This document shows, piece by piece, positions 25,199-36,651 of a DNA stretch of 64,000 bases (the stretch's first letter is position 1; every line of letters starts with the position of its first letter). Where the stretch lies: assembly GCA_022376925.1 (NCBI GenBank), contig JAIOJX010000004.1:125327123-125391122 (forward strand), given 5' to 3'. A program made the translations under genes and the position numbers. The stretch comes from Tragulus kanchil. Lineage: Eukaryota > Chordata > Mammalia > Artiodactyla > Tragulidae. The notes beneath the pieces were generated by a model. It had not been told where the DNA came from. It ran no database searches and saw nothing but the letters and a program-made list of their open reading frames with translations.

Positions 25199-25199
25199 G

Positions 25200-25412
25200 G
25201 AGCCAAGCCTTAAGTCCTACTGCTTATAGATTGGTAACTTAGAGCAAGTCAGTTGAAGTCCTCTGAGCCTCAATTTCTACTTATATAAAACAGTAAAATG
25301 TTACTTACCTTCCACAGATCTTGTGAAGATTAAAATTATACAAATTGCTTAAAATAGTGTAGATGCCACAGGAGACATTCAAAACTTAGTAGCTATGATT
25401 ATTTTTCAGATC
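25200..25412 (+). mobile_element. MIR SINE remnant
   Basis: gagcaagtcagttgaagtcc, tctgagcctcaatttctact, tataaaacagtaaaatgtta and a cttagtagctatgattattt tail match the MIR pattern well. Confidence 0.65.
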
Positions 25413-25499
25413 AGTTTCACTTTCCATTTTCACGATTAAATAACTCTTAAATGTAACTTAATTCCATTATAAGTTGAAGGTTGGTGGGTTTGCTCCATA

Positions 25500-25713
25500 G
25501 GGCTTCCCTGGTAGTTCAGTGGTAAAGAATCCATCTGCAGTGCAGGAGACCTGGGTTCAATCCCTGGGTCAGGAAGATCCCCTGGAGGAGACCACAGCAA
25601 CCTACTTCAGTAGTCTTGCCTGGAGGATCCCATGGACAGAGGAGCCTGGCAGGCTATACAGTCCATAGCGTTGCAAAGAGTCGGATACAACTAAAGCAAC
25701 TGAGCACTCATGC
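25500..25713 (+). mobile_element. Bov-tA-type SINE
   Basis: Complete: ggcttccctggtagttcagt, ctggaggatcccatggacag, ending caactaaagcaactgagcac. Confidence 0.88.
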
Positions 25714-26219
25714 ATAGGATTGCCCCTTATAATCAGAAATGCTTTCTGAAGATGATTAATTTTGGTAAACTAAAGGCCCTTCCCTCTGAACATTCTAATA
25801 GCTTTGGTTTATAAATTTGGGAGTAATCAGTAAAGAGGATTGAAGTGGACATTTTTCAGTTTTTTGGGAAAAGGAGAGAAAAAGCATGAGAGAGGAGACC
25901 TTGGAATGGAACAGCACAAAAGAGGCTAAAACAGGATGGAACCAGAAACTTCTTTTTGTTGAGGGTGCAGAAAGACAGATAATTTAAGATGGACCATCTC
26001 AACTGTTTTTGTCAAATGCATTGGCACTGCTGTAGCAGAAAATCTTATCTCTGTGTTCCCTCTAAATCTTCAGGAATTTCCTCTAAAGCTATTACTTTTT
26101 TGTCTGAGTAGATTTTGTGTTGAAAACAAGAAACAGGGTGAATTTAGGTATGTATGACAGAAACAGCCTGTAAGAAGCAGAGGAGGCCTTGAGACCATAA
26201 AGGAAGTTTAAAAGTCTGG

Positions 26220-26738
26220 CAGAACAGATGCTGGCAAGGACGTGGCGCATCACTCTTCCACACTGCTGAGGGTGCAGATCGACTATATATATATATATAA
26301 TATATATATATTATATGTATATAATATATATATATAATCTGTTTTGGAAACTTTAGTAAAGTATAACCTATGCATAACCTACAAGGCAGTCATTCAAGTT
26401 CCAGGTGTCTGCCCTAGAGAAACTCTAGCTCACTGGCATGGAACTCAAGCACAAGCATATTCAAGATATATTCATAAGAAAAAAATGGAAACAGCAATAA
26501 AAATGCCATCTACATCAGCATGAATAAATTTCAAAACTTACCTTGAGTAAAAGAATGATTCACAGAGGAAAACACACTCTAGGATTTATCTGTATACAGG
26601 GCAAAGAATAAACAGAACTAAATCACAAATTTTTTCTTTAGGACAAAACACATGGGATAAACATATACAGAAAAACAAGGAAATGATTAACATCAATACA
26701 AAATGTAGGAGAGTGGCTACACGGGCTGTACAGGTGGA
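26220..26738 (+). mobile_element. Old L1 3' remnant with AT-rich stretch
   Basis: Order fits L1 3' ends: gatgctggcaaggacgtggc, ttggaaactttagtaaagta, ctgccctagagaaactctag, aaaatggaaacagcaataaa. An imperfect TA palindromic stretch sits at 26284-26339. Duplicate at 27310-27828. Confidence 0.5.
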
Positions 26739-27309
26739 GATGGACACGGGGGCTGTACAAGGTTGCAAAGAGTCGGATACAACTAAAGCAACTGAGCACT
26801 CATGCATAGGATTGCCCCTTATAATCAGAAATGCTTTCTGAAGATGATTAATTTTGGTAAACTAAAGGCCCTTCCCTCTGAACATTCTAATAGCTTTGGT
26901 TTATAAATTTGGGAGTAATCAGTAAAGAGGATTGAAGTGGACATTTTTCAGTTTTTGGAAGAGGAGAGAAAAAGCATGAGAGAGGAGACCTTGGAATGGA
27001 ACAGCACAAAAGAGGCTAAAACAGGATGGAACCAGAAACTTCTTTTTGTTGAGGGTGCAGAAAGACAGATAATTTAAGATGGACCATCTCAACTGTTTTT
27101 GTCAAATGCATTGGCACTGCTGTAGCAGAAAATCTTATCTCTGTGTTCCCTCTAAATCTTCAGGAATTTCCTCTAAAGCTATTACTTTTTTGTCTGAGTA
27201 GATTTTGTGTTGAAAACAAGAAACAGGGTGAATTTAGGTATGTATGACAGAAACAGCCTGTAAGAAGCAGAGGAGGCCTTGAGACCATAAAGGAAGTTTA
27301 AAAGTCTGG

Positions 27310-27828
27310 CAGAACAGATGCTGGCAAGGACGTGGCGCATCACTCTTCCACACTGCTGAGGGTGCAGATCGACTATATATATATATATAATATATATATA
27401 TTATATGTATATAATATATATATATAATCTGTTTTGGAAACTTTAGTAAAGTATAACCTATGCATAACCTACAAGGCAGTCATTCAAGTTCCAGGTGTCT
27501 GCCCTAGAGAAACTCTAGCTCACTGGCATGGAACTCAAGCACAAGCATATTCAAGATATATTCATAAGAAAAAAATGGAAACAGCAATAAAAATGCCATC
27601 TACATCAGCATGAATAAATTTCAAAACTTACCTTGAGTAAAAGAATGATTCACAGAGGAAAACACACTCTAGGATTTATCTGTATACAGGGCAAAGAATA
27701 AACAGAACTAAATCACAAATTTTTTCTTTAGGACAAAACACATGGGATAAACATATACAGAAAAACAAGGAAATGATTAACATCAATACAAAATGTAGGA
27801 GAGTGGCTACACGGGCTGTACAGGTGGA
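27310..27828 (+). mobile_element. Old L1 3' remnant, duplicate copy
   Basis: Copy of 26220-26738 in duplication 11; its right third appears again at 28597-28918. Confidence 0.5.
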
Positions 27829-27939
27829 GAGGAAGTGACAGACACAGGTAGATGGGAGCCTTTAAGTCACTGGTAATGCTCTATTTCTTAAGATGGGTGG
27901 TGGGTATGCATAAGTGCTATTTGTATTATTGTTTTGTTG

Positions 27940-28275
27940 CTCAGTGGTTCTGTCCAACTCTTTGCGACCCCCATGGACTGCAGCACGCCAGGCTTCACTG
28001 TGCTTCACTGTCTCCTGGGGTTTGCTCAAACTCATGTCCATTAAGTTGGTGACACCATCCAACCATCCGACCCTCTCTCATCCCCTCCTCCTCCTGCCCT
28101 CCATCTTTCGCAGCGTCAGGGTCTTTTCCATTGAGTCAGCTCTTCACATCAGGTGGCCAAAGTACTGGAGCTTCAGCTTCAGCATCAGTCCTTCCAATGA
28201 GTATTCAGGGTTGATTTCCCTTAGGATTGACTTGTTTGGTCTTATTAATTTTCTCCCAATTGCAAGTATATGTTT
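27940..28275 (-). mobile_element. BovB LINE / BovA-type fragment
   Basis: Typical reverse BovB end: gtccaactctttgcgacccc, atggactgcagcacgccagg, gtccattaagttggtgacac, gccaaagtactggagcttca. Copy at 29028-29345 with several substitutions. Confidence 0.8.
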
Positions 28276-29027
28276 TTCACACTCTTGTGTACACATGAAA
28301 TATTTCATAACTTAAAAATAAAAATATCCTTGGCAGGCAGTCCCGCCATGACCAGGAGGTGCCTCTGGGGCCAGTAGAGGCCCAGTTGGCAGACCTGCTG
28401 GTCTTCAGGAGTTATTACAGTAGGGATATGGTGGAGCATGTGCTCTGTTTTGTTTTGTTAATATCCTAAAGATTACAGGGAATGTGCTCCTGGCACTCTG
28501 GACAATGAAACAGAATCCACTGAGCGACATCATTATCTGGGCAGTTAAACACAGTCTGGGAGATACAGGTGAAATCTGCAATCTTCCATTACCTGAGAAA
28601 CTCTAGCTCACTGGCATGGAACTCAAGCACAAGCATATTCAAGATATATTCATAAGAAAAAAATGGAAACAGCAATAAAAATGCCATCTACATCAGCATG
28701 AATAAATTTCAAAACTTACCTTGAGTAAAAGAATGATTCACAGAGGAAAACACACTCTAGGATTTATCTGTATACAGGGCAAAGAATAAACAGAACTAAA
28801 TCACAAATTTTTTCTTTAGGACAAAACACATGGGATAAACATATACAGAAAAACAAGGAAATGATTAACATCAATACAAAATGTAGGAGAGTGGCTACAC
28901 GGGCTGTACAGGTGGAGAGGAAGTGACAGACACAGGTAGATGGGAGCCTTTAAGTCACTGGTAATGCTCTATTTCTTAAGATGGGTGGTGGGTATGCATA
29001 AGTGCTATTTGTATTATTGTTTTGTTG

Positions 29028-29345
29028 CTCAGTGGTTCTGTCCAACTCTTTGCGACCCCCATGGACTGCAGCACGCCAGGCTTCACTGTGCTTCACTGTC
29101 TCCTGGGGTTTGCTCAAACTCATGTCCATTAAGTTGGTGACACCATCCAACCATCCGACCCTCTCTCATCCCCTCCTCCTCCTGCCCTCCATCTTTCCCA
29201 GCATCAGGGTCTTTCCAACGAGTCAGCTCTTCACATCAGGTGGCACAAGTACTGAAGCTTCAGCTTCAGCATCAGTCCTTCCAATGAGTATTCTCAGGGT
29301 TGTTTTCCCCTTAGGATTGACTTGTTTGGTCTTATTAATTTTCTC
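29028..29345 (-). mobile_element. BovB LINE / BovA-type fragment, duplicate copy
   Basis: Copy of 27940-28275; differs at cagcatcagg versus cagcgtcagg and around catcaggtggcacaagtact. Confidence 0.8.
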
Positions 29346-29694
29346 CCAATTGCAAGTATATGTTTTTCACACTCTTGTGTACACATGAAATATTTCATAA
29401 CTTAAAAATAAAAATATCCTTGGCAGGCAGTCCCGCCATGACCAGGAGGTGCCTCTGGGGCCAGTAGAGGCCCAGTTGGCAGACCTGCTGGTCTTCAGGA
29501 GTTATTACAGTAGGGATATGGTGGAGCATGTGCTCTGTTTTGTTTTGTTAATATCCTAAAGATTACAGGGAATGTGCTCCTGGCACTCTGGACAATGAAA
29601 CAGAATCCACTGAGCGACATCATTATCTGGGCAGTTAAACACAGTCTGGGAGATACAGGTGAAATCTGCAATCTTCCATTACCTGAGAAGCCCA

Positions 29695-29797
29695 GGATCT
29701 GCAGCTAAAGATAGCTCCCCAACCAGGGACTGAACCCTGGTGACCTCCGCAGTGAAAGCACAGAGTCCCAACCACTGGGCCACCAGAGAATTCCCTA
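29695..29797 (-). mobile_element. CHR-1-like SINE fragment
   Basis: Only the head region remains, reversed: ccaaccagggactgaaccct through gggccaccagagaattccct. Confidence 0.65.
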
Positions 29798-29814
29798 TTT
29801 TTGTGTTTTTAAAT

Positions 29815-30045
29815 GATGTTATATAAGTGATATCATATAGTATGTACTTTTTGGCCACTTTAATTCAGCACAACTTGAGAGTCATCCATGTGGCAGTGTC
29901 TATCTATAGTTCATTCCTTTGTATTGCTGAGTAGTATTCTACTGTATGGACATAATATAATTTATTCATTTTTGATCTACAATTGGATTGCTGTCAGTTT
30001 CTGGCTGTTACAAATAAAGCTGCTATGAACATCTGTACACAGAAA
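29815..30045 (+). mobile_element. L1 3' fragment
   Basis: ctgagtagtattctactgta, tttattcatttttgatctac and acaaataaagctgctatgaa are the well-known L1 ORF2-end/3'UTR pattern. Confidence 0.6.
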
Positions 30046-30384
30046 AAAAAATACATTAAAAAAATAAAAGCCTTTTTAACCATGGCAGGGGTTAGGCAAT
30101 TATCACAATCAGTTATGACCAGAGCCTTGAGTTTTAACACCCACACAGGGACAGGCCATCAGGTTCTGAGAGCATGGAGTTGAAAATGAGACAAAGGATA
30201 TTTCAACTTGAATGATATAAATTAAAAGCATTATTGCCCTGTACCCCAGAGTTTAAGAATATGTCTTCTGAACAAACTAGTGAATATGTCATAAAAGAAC
30301 TAGACTCACTGATAAGGAAAACAAACGGATGGTTACCCGTGAAGAGGGAGGTGGAAAGTCGGGAGTACAAATAATAGTGGGGGG

Positions 30385-30720
30385 GCTTCCCCTGGTGGTC
30401 CAGTGGGTAAGGACACCGCCTTGCAGTGCAAAGGGCGCCGGTTCGAGCCCTGGCCTGGGAAGATCCCACGTGCCGCGGAGCGGCTGGACTGATGTGTCCA
30501 ATTACCGAGCCCGAGCTCTGAAGCGCATGCGCCCAGAGCCGGCGCTCAGCAACGACAGACGCCACCGCGGTGGGAGGCCCACAGGAGCCAAAGAACAAAG
30601 ACGGATGAACATAGAGAAATGAAAGACCAATAGAAGTGGCCCGCCTGCTCCCCTCCCTCCCCAACCCGACCCCCGCCCAAAAATAAATAAATAAATAAAT
30701 CTTTAAAAAAAAAAAAAAAA
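30385..30720 (+). mobile_element. CHR-type SINE
   Basis: Complete element: ccagtgggtaaggacaccgc, gccggcgctcagcaacgaca, agaccaatagaagtggcccg and an aaataaataaataaat plus A tail. Confidence 0.88.
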
Positions 30721-30862
30721 TAATAGGGGGTAAGAAAAATTCAATTATGTATCATACAAACAACATGGGAAGTACAGCCAATATTTCATAACAACCTTAA
30801 AATTGTATAAAGATTTTTAAATGTTTAAGAATAAATAAAACATGTTTTAAAAAAAAATATGT

Positions 30863-31111
30863 GGGCTTCCCTGGCAGTCCAGTGGGTAGAGAGTTCACCT
30901 TACACTGCAAGGGGTGCCGGTTCAATCCCTGGCCTGGGAAGATCCCACACATCACACAGAGCGGTTGGACCACTGTGTCCAATTAGGAGCCGGTGCTCTG
31001 CTATGGGAGAGGCCACTGCAATGGGAGGCCCACACAGGCTGAAGAACAAAGATGGATGAAAAATAAATAAATGAAAGACCAATAAAAGTGGTCAAAAGTT
31101 AAAAAAAAAAA
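30863..31111 (+). mobile_element. CHR-type SINE
   Basis: Second, older CHR element 150 bp downstream, with internal deletion in the body (ccaattaggagccggtgctc). Confidence 0.86.
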
Positions 31112-31270
31112 AGATGCATTTTTAGGCACATATAACACATTTCTAAGGACTGATCGCCTGTGAGGCTACAAGTAAATCTTTAACAAAATACAAAAAAAGT
31201 CAGTATCATAAATAAAGATCTCTGGCAACAATGTACAGACTAGAGAGAAATTGAATCTATAATTAAGTAC

Positions 31271-31412
31271 CTGGAATGTATAGGAGAGGATATTTCCGCT
31301 CAGTCTGTAGAAATCTCTCCCATCCCACTATATATATAACTTTCTGCATTGACCACCAAAACTTTTAGCATTGAGGGCTTTGTTCCTAAACTGGCCCATG
31401 AATGCATTATAA
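31271..31412 (-). pseudogene. C7: C7-like exon 6: start of MACPF domain, nonsense
   Basis: A 142-bp exon, acceptor T-tract plus AACAG, donor CAG|GTACTT. It reads [10 protein letters not shown], then K-S-F-G-G-Q-C-R-K, and ends R-L-S-G-N-I-L-S-Y-T-F-Q, all typical of C7. After C-R-K, a run of TA repeats replaces the expected V-F-S-G codons, adding three bases and creating an in-frame TAG (31328-31330). Reading frame downstream is otherwise kept. Confidence 0.82.
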
Positions 31413-31926
31413 CTGTTAAAAAAAAAAAATGAAAGAAAAGACTGTTAAAACCCAGAAATAGCTCTTACTGAAACAGGCATCATTAGAGAACTCTGAATAT
31501 TCTTGAAATACATTACAGTTAAGCATCTCTGTGAGAGCTCAAATAAAAGCCTCCTAAAACACGCCGTACATTATCTGACTCCTCCTGCTTGGTGTAATGG
31601 CTAACACTAATAGCTGGGGAAACCCAACATCCTTTTAGCCGAAGCCAGATTTAGGAAACACACAACCCTTTTGTATCTAAGGCAACAGGTGCTTTTGAAT
31701 TGAATCTATAGATAAAACCAATACAATTAAGATTACTCTTGAGGAGAGAGAACTCCCTACAGACTAATTTCAACTAACGGGCCCCTTAGCATGCTAACTG
31801 GTATACTCTTCAGAGTAATTTTATTACTCTTCTGTTAACAAATTTCACATCTAACCATCACTCTCAAAGAGATTATCTTAAAACCTTGAAACCTTAACTT
31901 GAATCTAACCTTTAAAAGGTTTTCAG

Positions 31927-32260
31927 GGGCTTCCCCTGGTGGTCCAGTGGGTGGGGACACTGCCTTGCAGTGCAAGGGGCGCCGGTTCGATGCCTGGCCT
32001 GGGAGGATCCCACGTGCGGCGGAGCGGCTGAACTGATGTGTGCAATTACCGAGCCGGAGCTCTGGGGCGCATGCGCCCGGAGCCCGCGCTCTGCGACAAC
32101 AGGCACCACCGTGATGAGAGGCCCACAGGAGCCAAAGAACAAAGACGGATGAAGATAGAGAAATGAAAGACCAATACAAGTGGCCCGCCGCTCCCCTCCC
32201 TCCCCAACCCGACCCCCGCCCAAAATAAATAAATAAATAAATCTTTAAAAAAAAAAAAAA
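31927..32260 (+). mobile_element. CHR-type SINE with target-site duplication
   Basis: Complete element flanked by aaggttttcag just before 31927 and at 32261-32271. Copy at 33173-33506. Confidence 0.9.
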
Positions 32261-32762
32261 AAGGTTTTCAGAATTCTTTTTGAAAAGGCACACAGGATTG
32301 CTACAACTTCACTTGAAACTTCCCAGCTGTTTAACAATTACTTTTCATTCTGAATGTTCCAACACACTTTCTCCCTTCTTCCACCGCTCTCATTCTGTGA
32401 TCTCTCAATTCCATTAAGTAGCTTCACATCATTTAATTAGTTCTCCTCCACCTCTCCCACTCCCTCTCCCATAGGGTGACTGATTGGCCAGGTTTTCCCA
32501 GGTCTGAGGGATTTCCTTGCATGCAGAATTTTCAGCACTAAGCCCTGGAAAATCCAGGGACAACTGGTTCCTCCATGCTTTACCATATATACTTACAGGT
32601 ACATACACAGGAATGTTTAAAATATTTCAGAATGGCCAAGAGCTCTAAGCAGAGGCTTGACTACTGGTTGTTTGCTATTAGACTTACCAAACCACAGAAT
32701 AAAACACAACAACATGAAACTATAATCCATCTGTCTGTACAGGAAGTCACCCAGCACCTTAC

Positions 32763-32910
32763 CCATGTCCAGTAAGTTCTATGTTGGGAGGAGGTTTATC
32801 AAGATCACAGGCAGGTCTACTTTCTGCATCCTTACATCTGTCTTCATCAGCACCATCTTCTTCACAGTCAGAATCCCCATTGCAAACCAAAGATGTGCTG
32901 ATGCACTGAC
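32763..32910 (-). pseudogene. C7: C7-like exon 5: LDL-receptor class A domain, intact
   Basis: A 148-bp exon, acceptor TTGCATTCAG and donor GG|GTAAGG. Translation runs [19 protein letters not shown] then D-E-D-R-C and on to [11 protein letters not shown]. It holds the Cys spacing and the acidic calcium-binding run (N-G-D-S-D-C and D-E-D) of an LDLRa repeat and the C7-specific tail that enters the MACPF domain. No lesion is seen. This is the exon that identifies the gene most clearly. Confidence 0.88.
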
Positions 32911-33172
32911 CTGAATGCAAGAAAAGCCACCATAGCCACACACAAAAATAAAAGAGTGAAAAAGGGAACTGCTACCTGGAATCCAGATACTTCAGATTAC
33001 TGGGGGAAGAACTCTACAGATTTTGGGCCCCTTAGCATGCTAACTGGTATACTCTTCAGAGTAATTTTATTACTCTTCTGTTAACAAATTTCACATCTAA
33101 CCATCACTCTCAAAGAGATTATCTTAAAACCTTGAAACCTTAACTTGAATCTAACCTTTAAAAGGTTTTCAG

Positions 33173-33506
33173 GGGCTTCCCCTGGTGGTCCAGTGGGTGG
33201 GGACACTGCCTTGCAGTGCAAGGGGCGCCGGTTCGATGCCTGGCCTGGGAGGATCCCACGTGCGGCGGAGCGGCTGAACTGATGTGTGCAATTACCGAGC
33301 CGGAGCTCTGGGGCGCATGCGCCCGGAGCCCGCGCTCTGCGACAACAGGCACCACCGTGATGAGAGGCCCACAGGAGCCAAAGAACAAAGACGGATGAAG
33401 ATAGAGAAATGAAAGACCAATACAAGTGGCCCGCCGCTCCCCTCCCTCCCCAACCCGACCCCCGCCCAAAATAAATAAATAAATAAATCTTTAAAAAAAA
33501 AAAAAA
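33173..33506 (+). mobile_element. CHR-type SINE, duplicate copy
   Basis: Exact copy of 31927-32260 including the flanking repeat. Confidence 0.9.
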
Positions 33507-34008
33507 AAGGTTTTCAGAATTCTTTTTGAAAAGGCACACAGGATTGCTACAACTTCACTTGAAACTTCCCAGCTGTTTAACAATTACTTTTCATTCTGAA
33601 TGTTCCAACACACTTTCTCCCTTCTTCCACCGCTCTCATTCTGTGATCTCTCAATTCCATTAAGTAGCTTCACATCATTTAATTAGTTCTCCTCCACCTC
33701 TCCCACTCCCTCTCCCATAGGGTGACTGATTGGCCAGGTTTTCCCAGGTCTGAGGGATTTCCTTGCATGCAGAATTTTCAGCACTAAGCCCTGGAAAATC
33801 CAGGGACAACTGGTTCCTCCATGCTTTACCATATATACTTACAGGTACATACACAGGAATGTTTAAAATATTTCAGAATGGCCAAGAGCTCTAAGCAGAG
33901 GCTTGACTACTGGTTGTTTGCTATTAGACTTACCAAACCACAGAATAAAACACAACAACATGAAACTATAATCCATCTGTCTGTACAGGAAGTCACCCAG
34001 CACCTTAC

Positions 34009-34156
34009 CCATGTCCAGTAAGTTCTATGTTGGGAGGAGGTTTATCAAGATCACAGGCAGGTCTACTTTCTGCATCCTTACATCTGTCTTCATCAGCACC
34101 ATCTTCTTCACAGTCAGAATCCCCATTGCAAACCAAAGATGTGCTGATGCACTGAC
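34009..34156 (-). pseudogene. C7: C7-like exon 5, duplicate copy
   Basis: Identical copy of the LDLRa exon with both splice sites, carried by the 1246-bp duplication at 31779/33025. Confidence 0.85.
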
Positions 34157-34577
34157 CTGAATGCAAGAAAAGCCACCATAGCCACACACAAAAATAAAAG
34201 AGTGAAAAAGGGAACTGCTACCTGGAATCCAGATACTTCAGATTACAGATGACACAATGCACATGGAGAACACAAAAATGTGGTCTGTTAAGTAGCTCTA
34301 TCAATTAGGCATTTAGGGAAGATTTTCCTAAGAAGGTGTCATCTGACTTGGGTTTTGAAAGTAAAATAGGAGTTAGAGAGGCATTGTTCTAACACAGGAA
34401 TTATTTATGTACTTTTCTGCCCATAAAACTAAGAATTTTAAGGGAAAAGGTTGTTTCATTCTACATTCATAACTCTCATTTTTATATCTGGAATATAACA
34501 AGAATAATAAATACCTGCTAAAGGTTGTTGAATTAACCTGTCTGCACAAATTTTACATAGTCCATGTGGGCAATGTT

Positions 34578-34805
34578 TGTCATGTGTGACTCCAAGGACT
34601 GTAGCTCTCCAGGCTCCTCTGCTGTAGCCCTCCAGGCTTCTCTCCTCCTCTCCTGTTTATTGCAATTCTCCAGGCAAGAATATTGGAGTGAGTTGCTATG
34701 TCCTCCTCCAGGGGATCTTCCCCACCCCAGGGATCAAACCTCCATCTCTTATGTGTCCTTCATTGACCGGAGGGTTCTTTACCATTGGCGCCACCTGGGA
34801 AGACC
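34578..34805 (-). mobile_element. Bov-tA-type SINE
   Basis: Reverse element: tgtgactccaaggactgtag, ggcaagaatattggagtgag, ccattggcgccacctgggaa. Copy at 35666-35893. Confidence 0.85.
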
Positions 34806-34852
34806 AAGACCAGAGCTCAAATAATCCTCATTCCAAAACTAAGTTTCAGGGC

Positions 34853-35120
34853 TTCCCTGGTGGTCCAGTGGGTAGAGAGTCTGCCTTGCACTGCAAGGGG
34901 CACCAATTCGATCCCTGGACCAGGAAGATCCCACATGCCGCGGAGCACCTGGACGGTGTGTCCAATTAGGAGCCAGCACTCTGGGACTCATGCGCACAGA
35001 GCCAGTGCTCTGCAATGAGAGAGCCACGGCAATGGGAGGCCCACACAGGCCAAGAATAAAGATGTCGAAAAATAAATACATAAAAATCAATAAAAGAGGG
35101 CAAAATTTAAAATAATAAAA
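34853..35120 (+). mobile_element. CHR-type SINE, damaged copy
   Basis: Same element as 35938-36215 but with single-base losses toward its 3' half and no right target site. Confidence 0.85.
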
Positions 35121-35185
35121 AAATCATAATGACCTGTTTTTACGAAATAAACATAAAAATAATACAGTTTATCACAGTCATTCGC

Positions 35186-35244
35186 ATCTTCTTCACAGCC
35201 CCCAGAATCCCCATTGCAAACCAAAGATGTGCTGATGCACTGAC
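35186..35244 (-). pseudogene. C7: C7-like exon 5, truncated third copy
   Basis: Only the 5' part of the LDLRa exon is present, with its acceptor at 35245. The sequence becomes garbled after the N-G-D-S codons: extra C bases and mismatches, then unrelated bases. It lies at the joint of the 34.1/35.2 kb duplication, so it is best seen as the ragged edge of an assembly piece. Confidence 0.7.
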
Positions 35245-35665
35245 CTGAATGCAAGAAAAGCCACCATAGCCACACACAAAAATAAAAGAGTGAAAAAGGG
35301 AACTGCTACCTGGAATCCAGATACTTCAGATTACAGATGACACAATGCACATGGAGAACACAAAAATGTGGTCTGTTAAGTAGCTCTATCAATTAGGCAT
35401 TTAGGGAAGATTTTCCTAAGAAGGTGTCATCTGACTTGGGTTTTGAAAGTAAAATAGGAGTTAGAGAGGCATTGTTCTAACACAGGAATTATTTATGTAC
35501 TTTTCTGCCCATAAAACTAAGAATTTTAAGGGAAAAGGTTGTTTCATTCTACATTCATAACTCTCATTTTTATATCTGGAATATAACAAGAATAATAAAT
35601 ACCTGCTAAAGGTTGTTGAATTAACCTGTCTGCACAAATTTTACATAGTCCATGTGGGCAATGTT

Positions 35666-35893
35666 TGTCATGTGTGACTCCAAGGACTGTAGCTCTCCAG
35701 GCTCCTCTGCTGTAGCCCTCCAGGCTTCTCTCCTCCTCTCCTGTTTATTGCAATTCTCCAGGCAAGAATATTGGAGTGAGTTGCTATGTCCTCCTCCAGG
35801 GGATCTTCCCCACCCCAGGGATCAAACCTCCATCTCTTATGTGTCCTTCATTGACCGGAGGGTTCTTTACCATTGGCGCCACCTGGGAAGACC
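35666..35893 (-). mobile_element. Bov-tA-type SINE, duplicate copy
   Basis: Copy of 34578-34805 in duplication 14. Confidence 0.85.
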
Positions 35894-35937
35894 AAGACCA
35901 GAGCTCAAATAATCCTCATTCCAAAACTAAGTTTCAG

Positions 35938-36215
35938 GGCTTCCCTGGTGGTCCAGTGGGTAGAGAGTCTGCCTTGCACTGCAAGGGGCACCAATTCGAT
36001 CCCTGGACCAGGAAGATCCCACATGCCGCGGAGCACCTGGACGGGTGTGTCCAATTAGGAGCCAGCACTCTGGGACTCATGCGCACAGAGCCAGTGCTCT
36101 GCAATGAGAGAGGCCACGGCAATGGGAGGCCCACACAGGCCGAAGAATAAAGATGTACGAAAAATAAATACATAAAAAATCAATAAAAAGAGGGCAAAAT
36201 TTAAAAAATAATAAA
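35938..36215 (+). mobile_element. CHR-type SINE with target-site duplication
   Basis: Complete element between aaaactaagtttcag repeats (ending at 35937 and starting near 36214). Confidence 0.89.
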
Positions 36216-36651
36216 AACTAAGTTTCAGCCCCCTATGCATAGGGATGACCTGTATCACTTCTTAATCAGCTAATTAGAATTGCTTTTCTTATAAACATAA
36301 AAATAATTTGGGCAGTAATATTGTTTTTGCCAACCTTCAGTCTCTATTCCAGTCTCCTTCTACATCTTAACCAAAGCTGCAATGTCAAGAACTGTCAGGA
36401 TCTGCAGTAGCCACATTTATTTTCAAAGAGTATCCCCACCTTTATAACAAATGCCACCCACACATTTGAAAGAATGATATTTGATCAATTAATATGCAAT
36501 TAATATGCCAATAAAAATCCAACCTATTGGGGGGGAAACTGATATAGGTTAATATAAATGCAATACAACTCAACAACTATATACTGAGCAGGTTACACAA
36601 GTTAACACTGGAATTTACCCTCTGCATGCCAAGCGCATGGGAGGTAAATAC

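Larger units (their letters stand above)
25671..27830. repeat. Direct duplication 11 (offset 1092 falling to 1090)
   Basis: 25671-26740 matches 26763-27830. The 22 bases between are a corrupted echo of the gggctgtacaggtgg segment just before them. Confidence 0.9.
27507..29689. repeat. Direct duplication 12 (offset 1088 to 1090)
   Basis: 27507-28594 matches 28595-29689. Mismatches cluster at 28108-28235 and its partner, inside the BovB-like element; the unique parts are identical. Confidence 0.9.
31779..34246. repeat. Direct duplication 13 (offset 1246)
   Basis: 31779-33000 equals 33025-34246 with 24 odd bases between. It contains exon 5 and a CHR SINE with its target-site duplication. Confidence 0.92.
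34101..36218. repeat. Direct duplication 14 (offset about 1088)
   Basis: 34101-35125 matches 35186-36218. The first copy's CHR SINE has many single-base losses (36021 GGG versus GG, 36110 AGG versus AG) and lacks the right target site, which the second copy has. Confidence 0.9.

Noticed and set aside
32763..34156. Independent LDL-receptor-like gene
   Set aside because: The residues after the LDLRa module and the neighbouring exons match C7, so the exon belongs to that gene.
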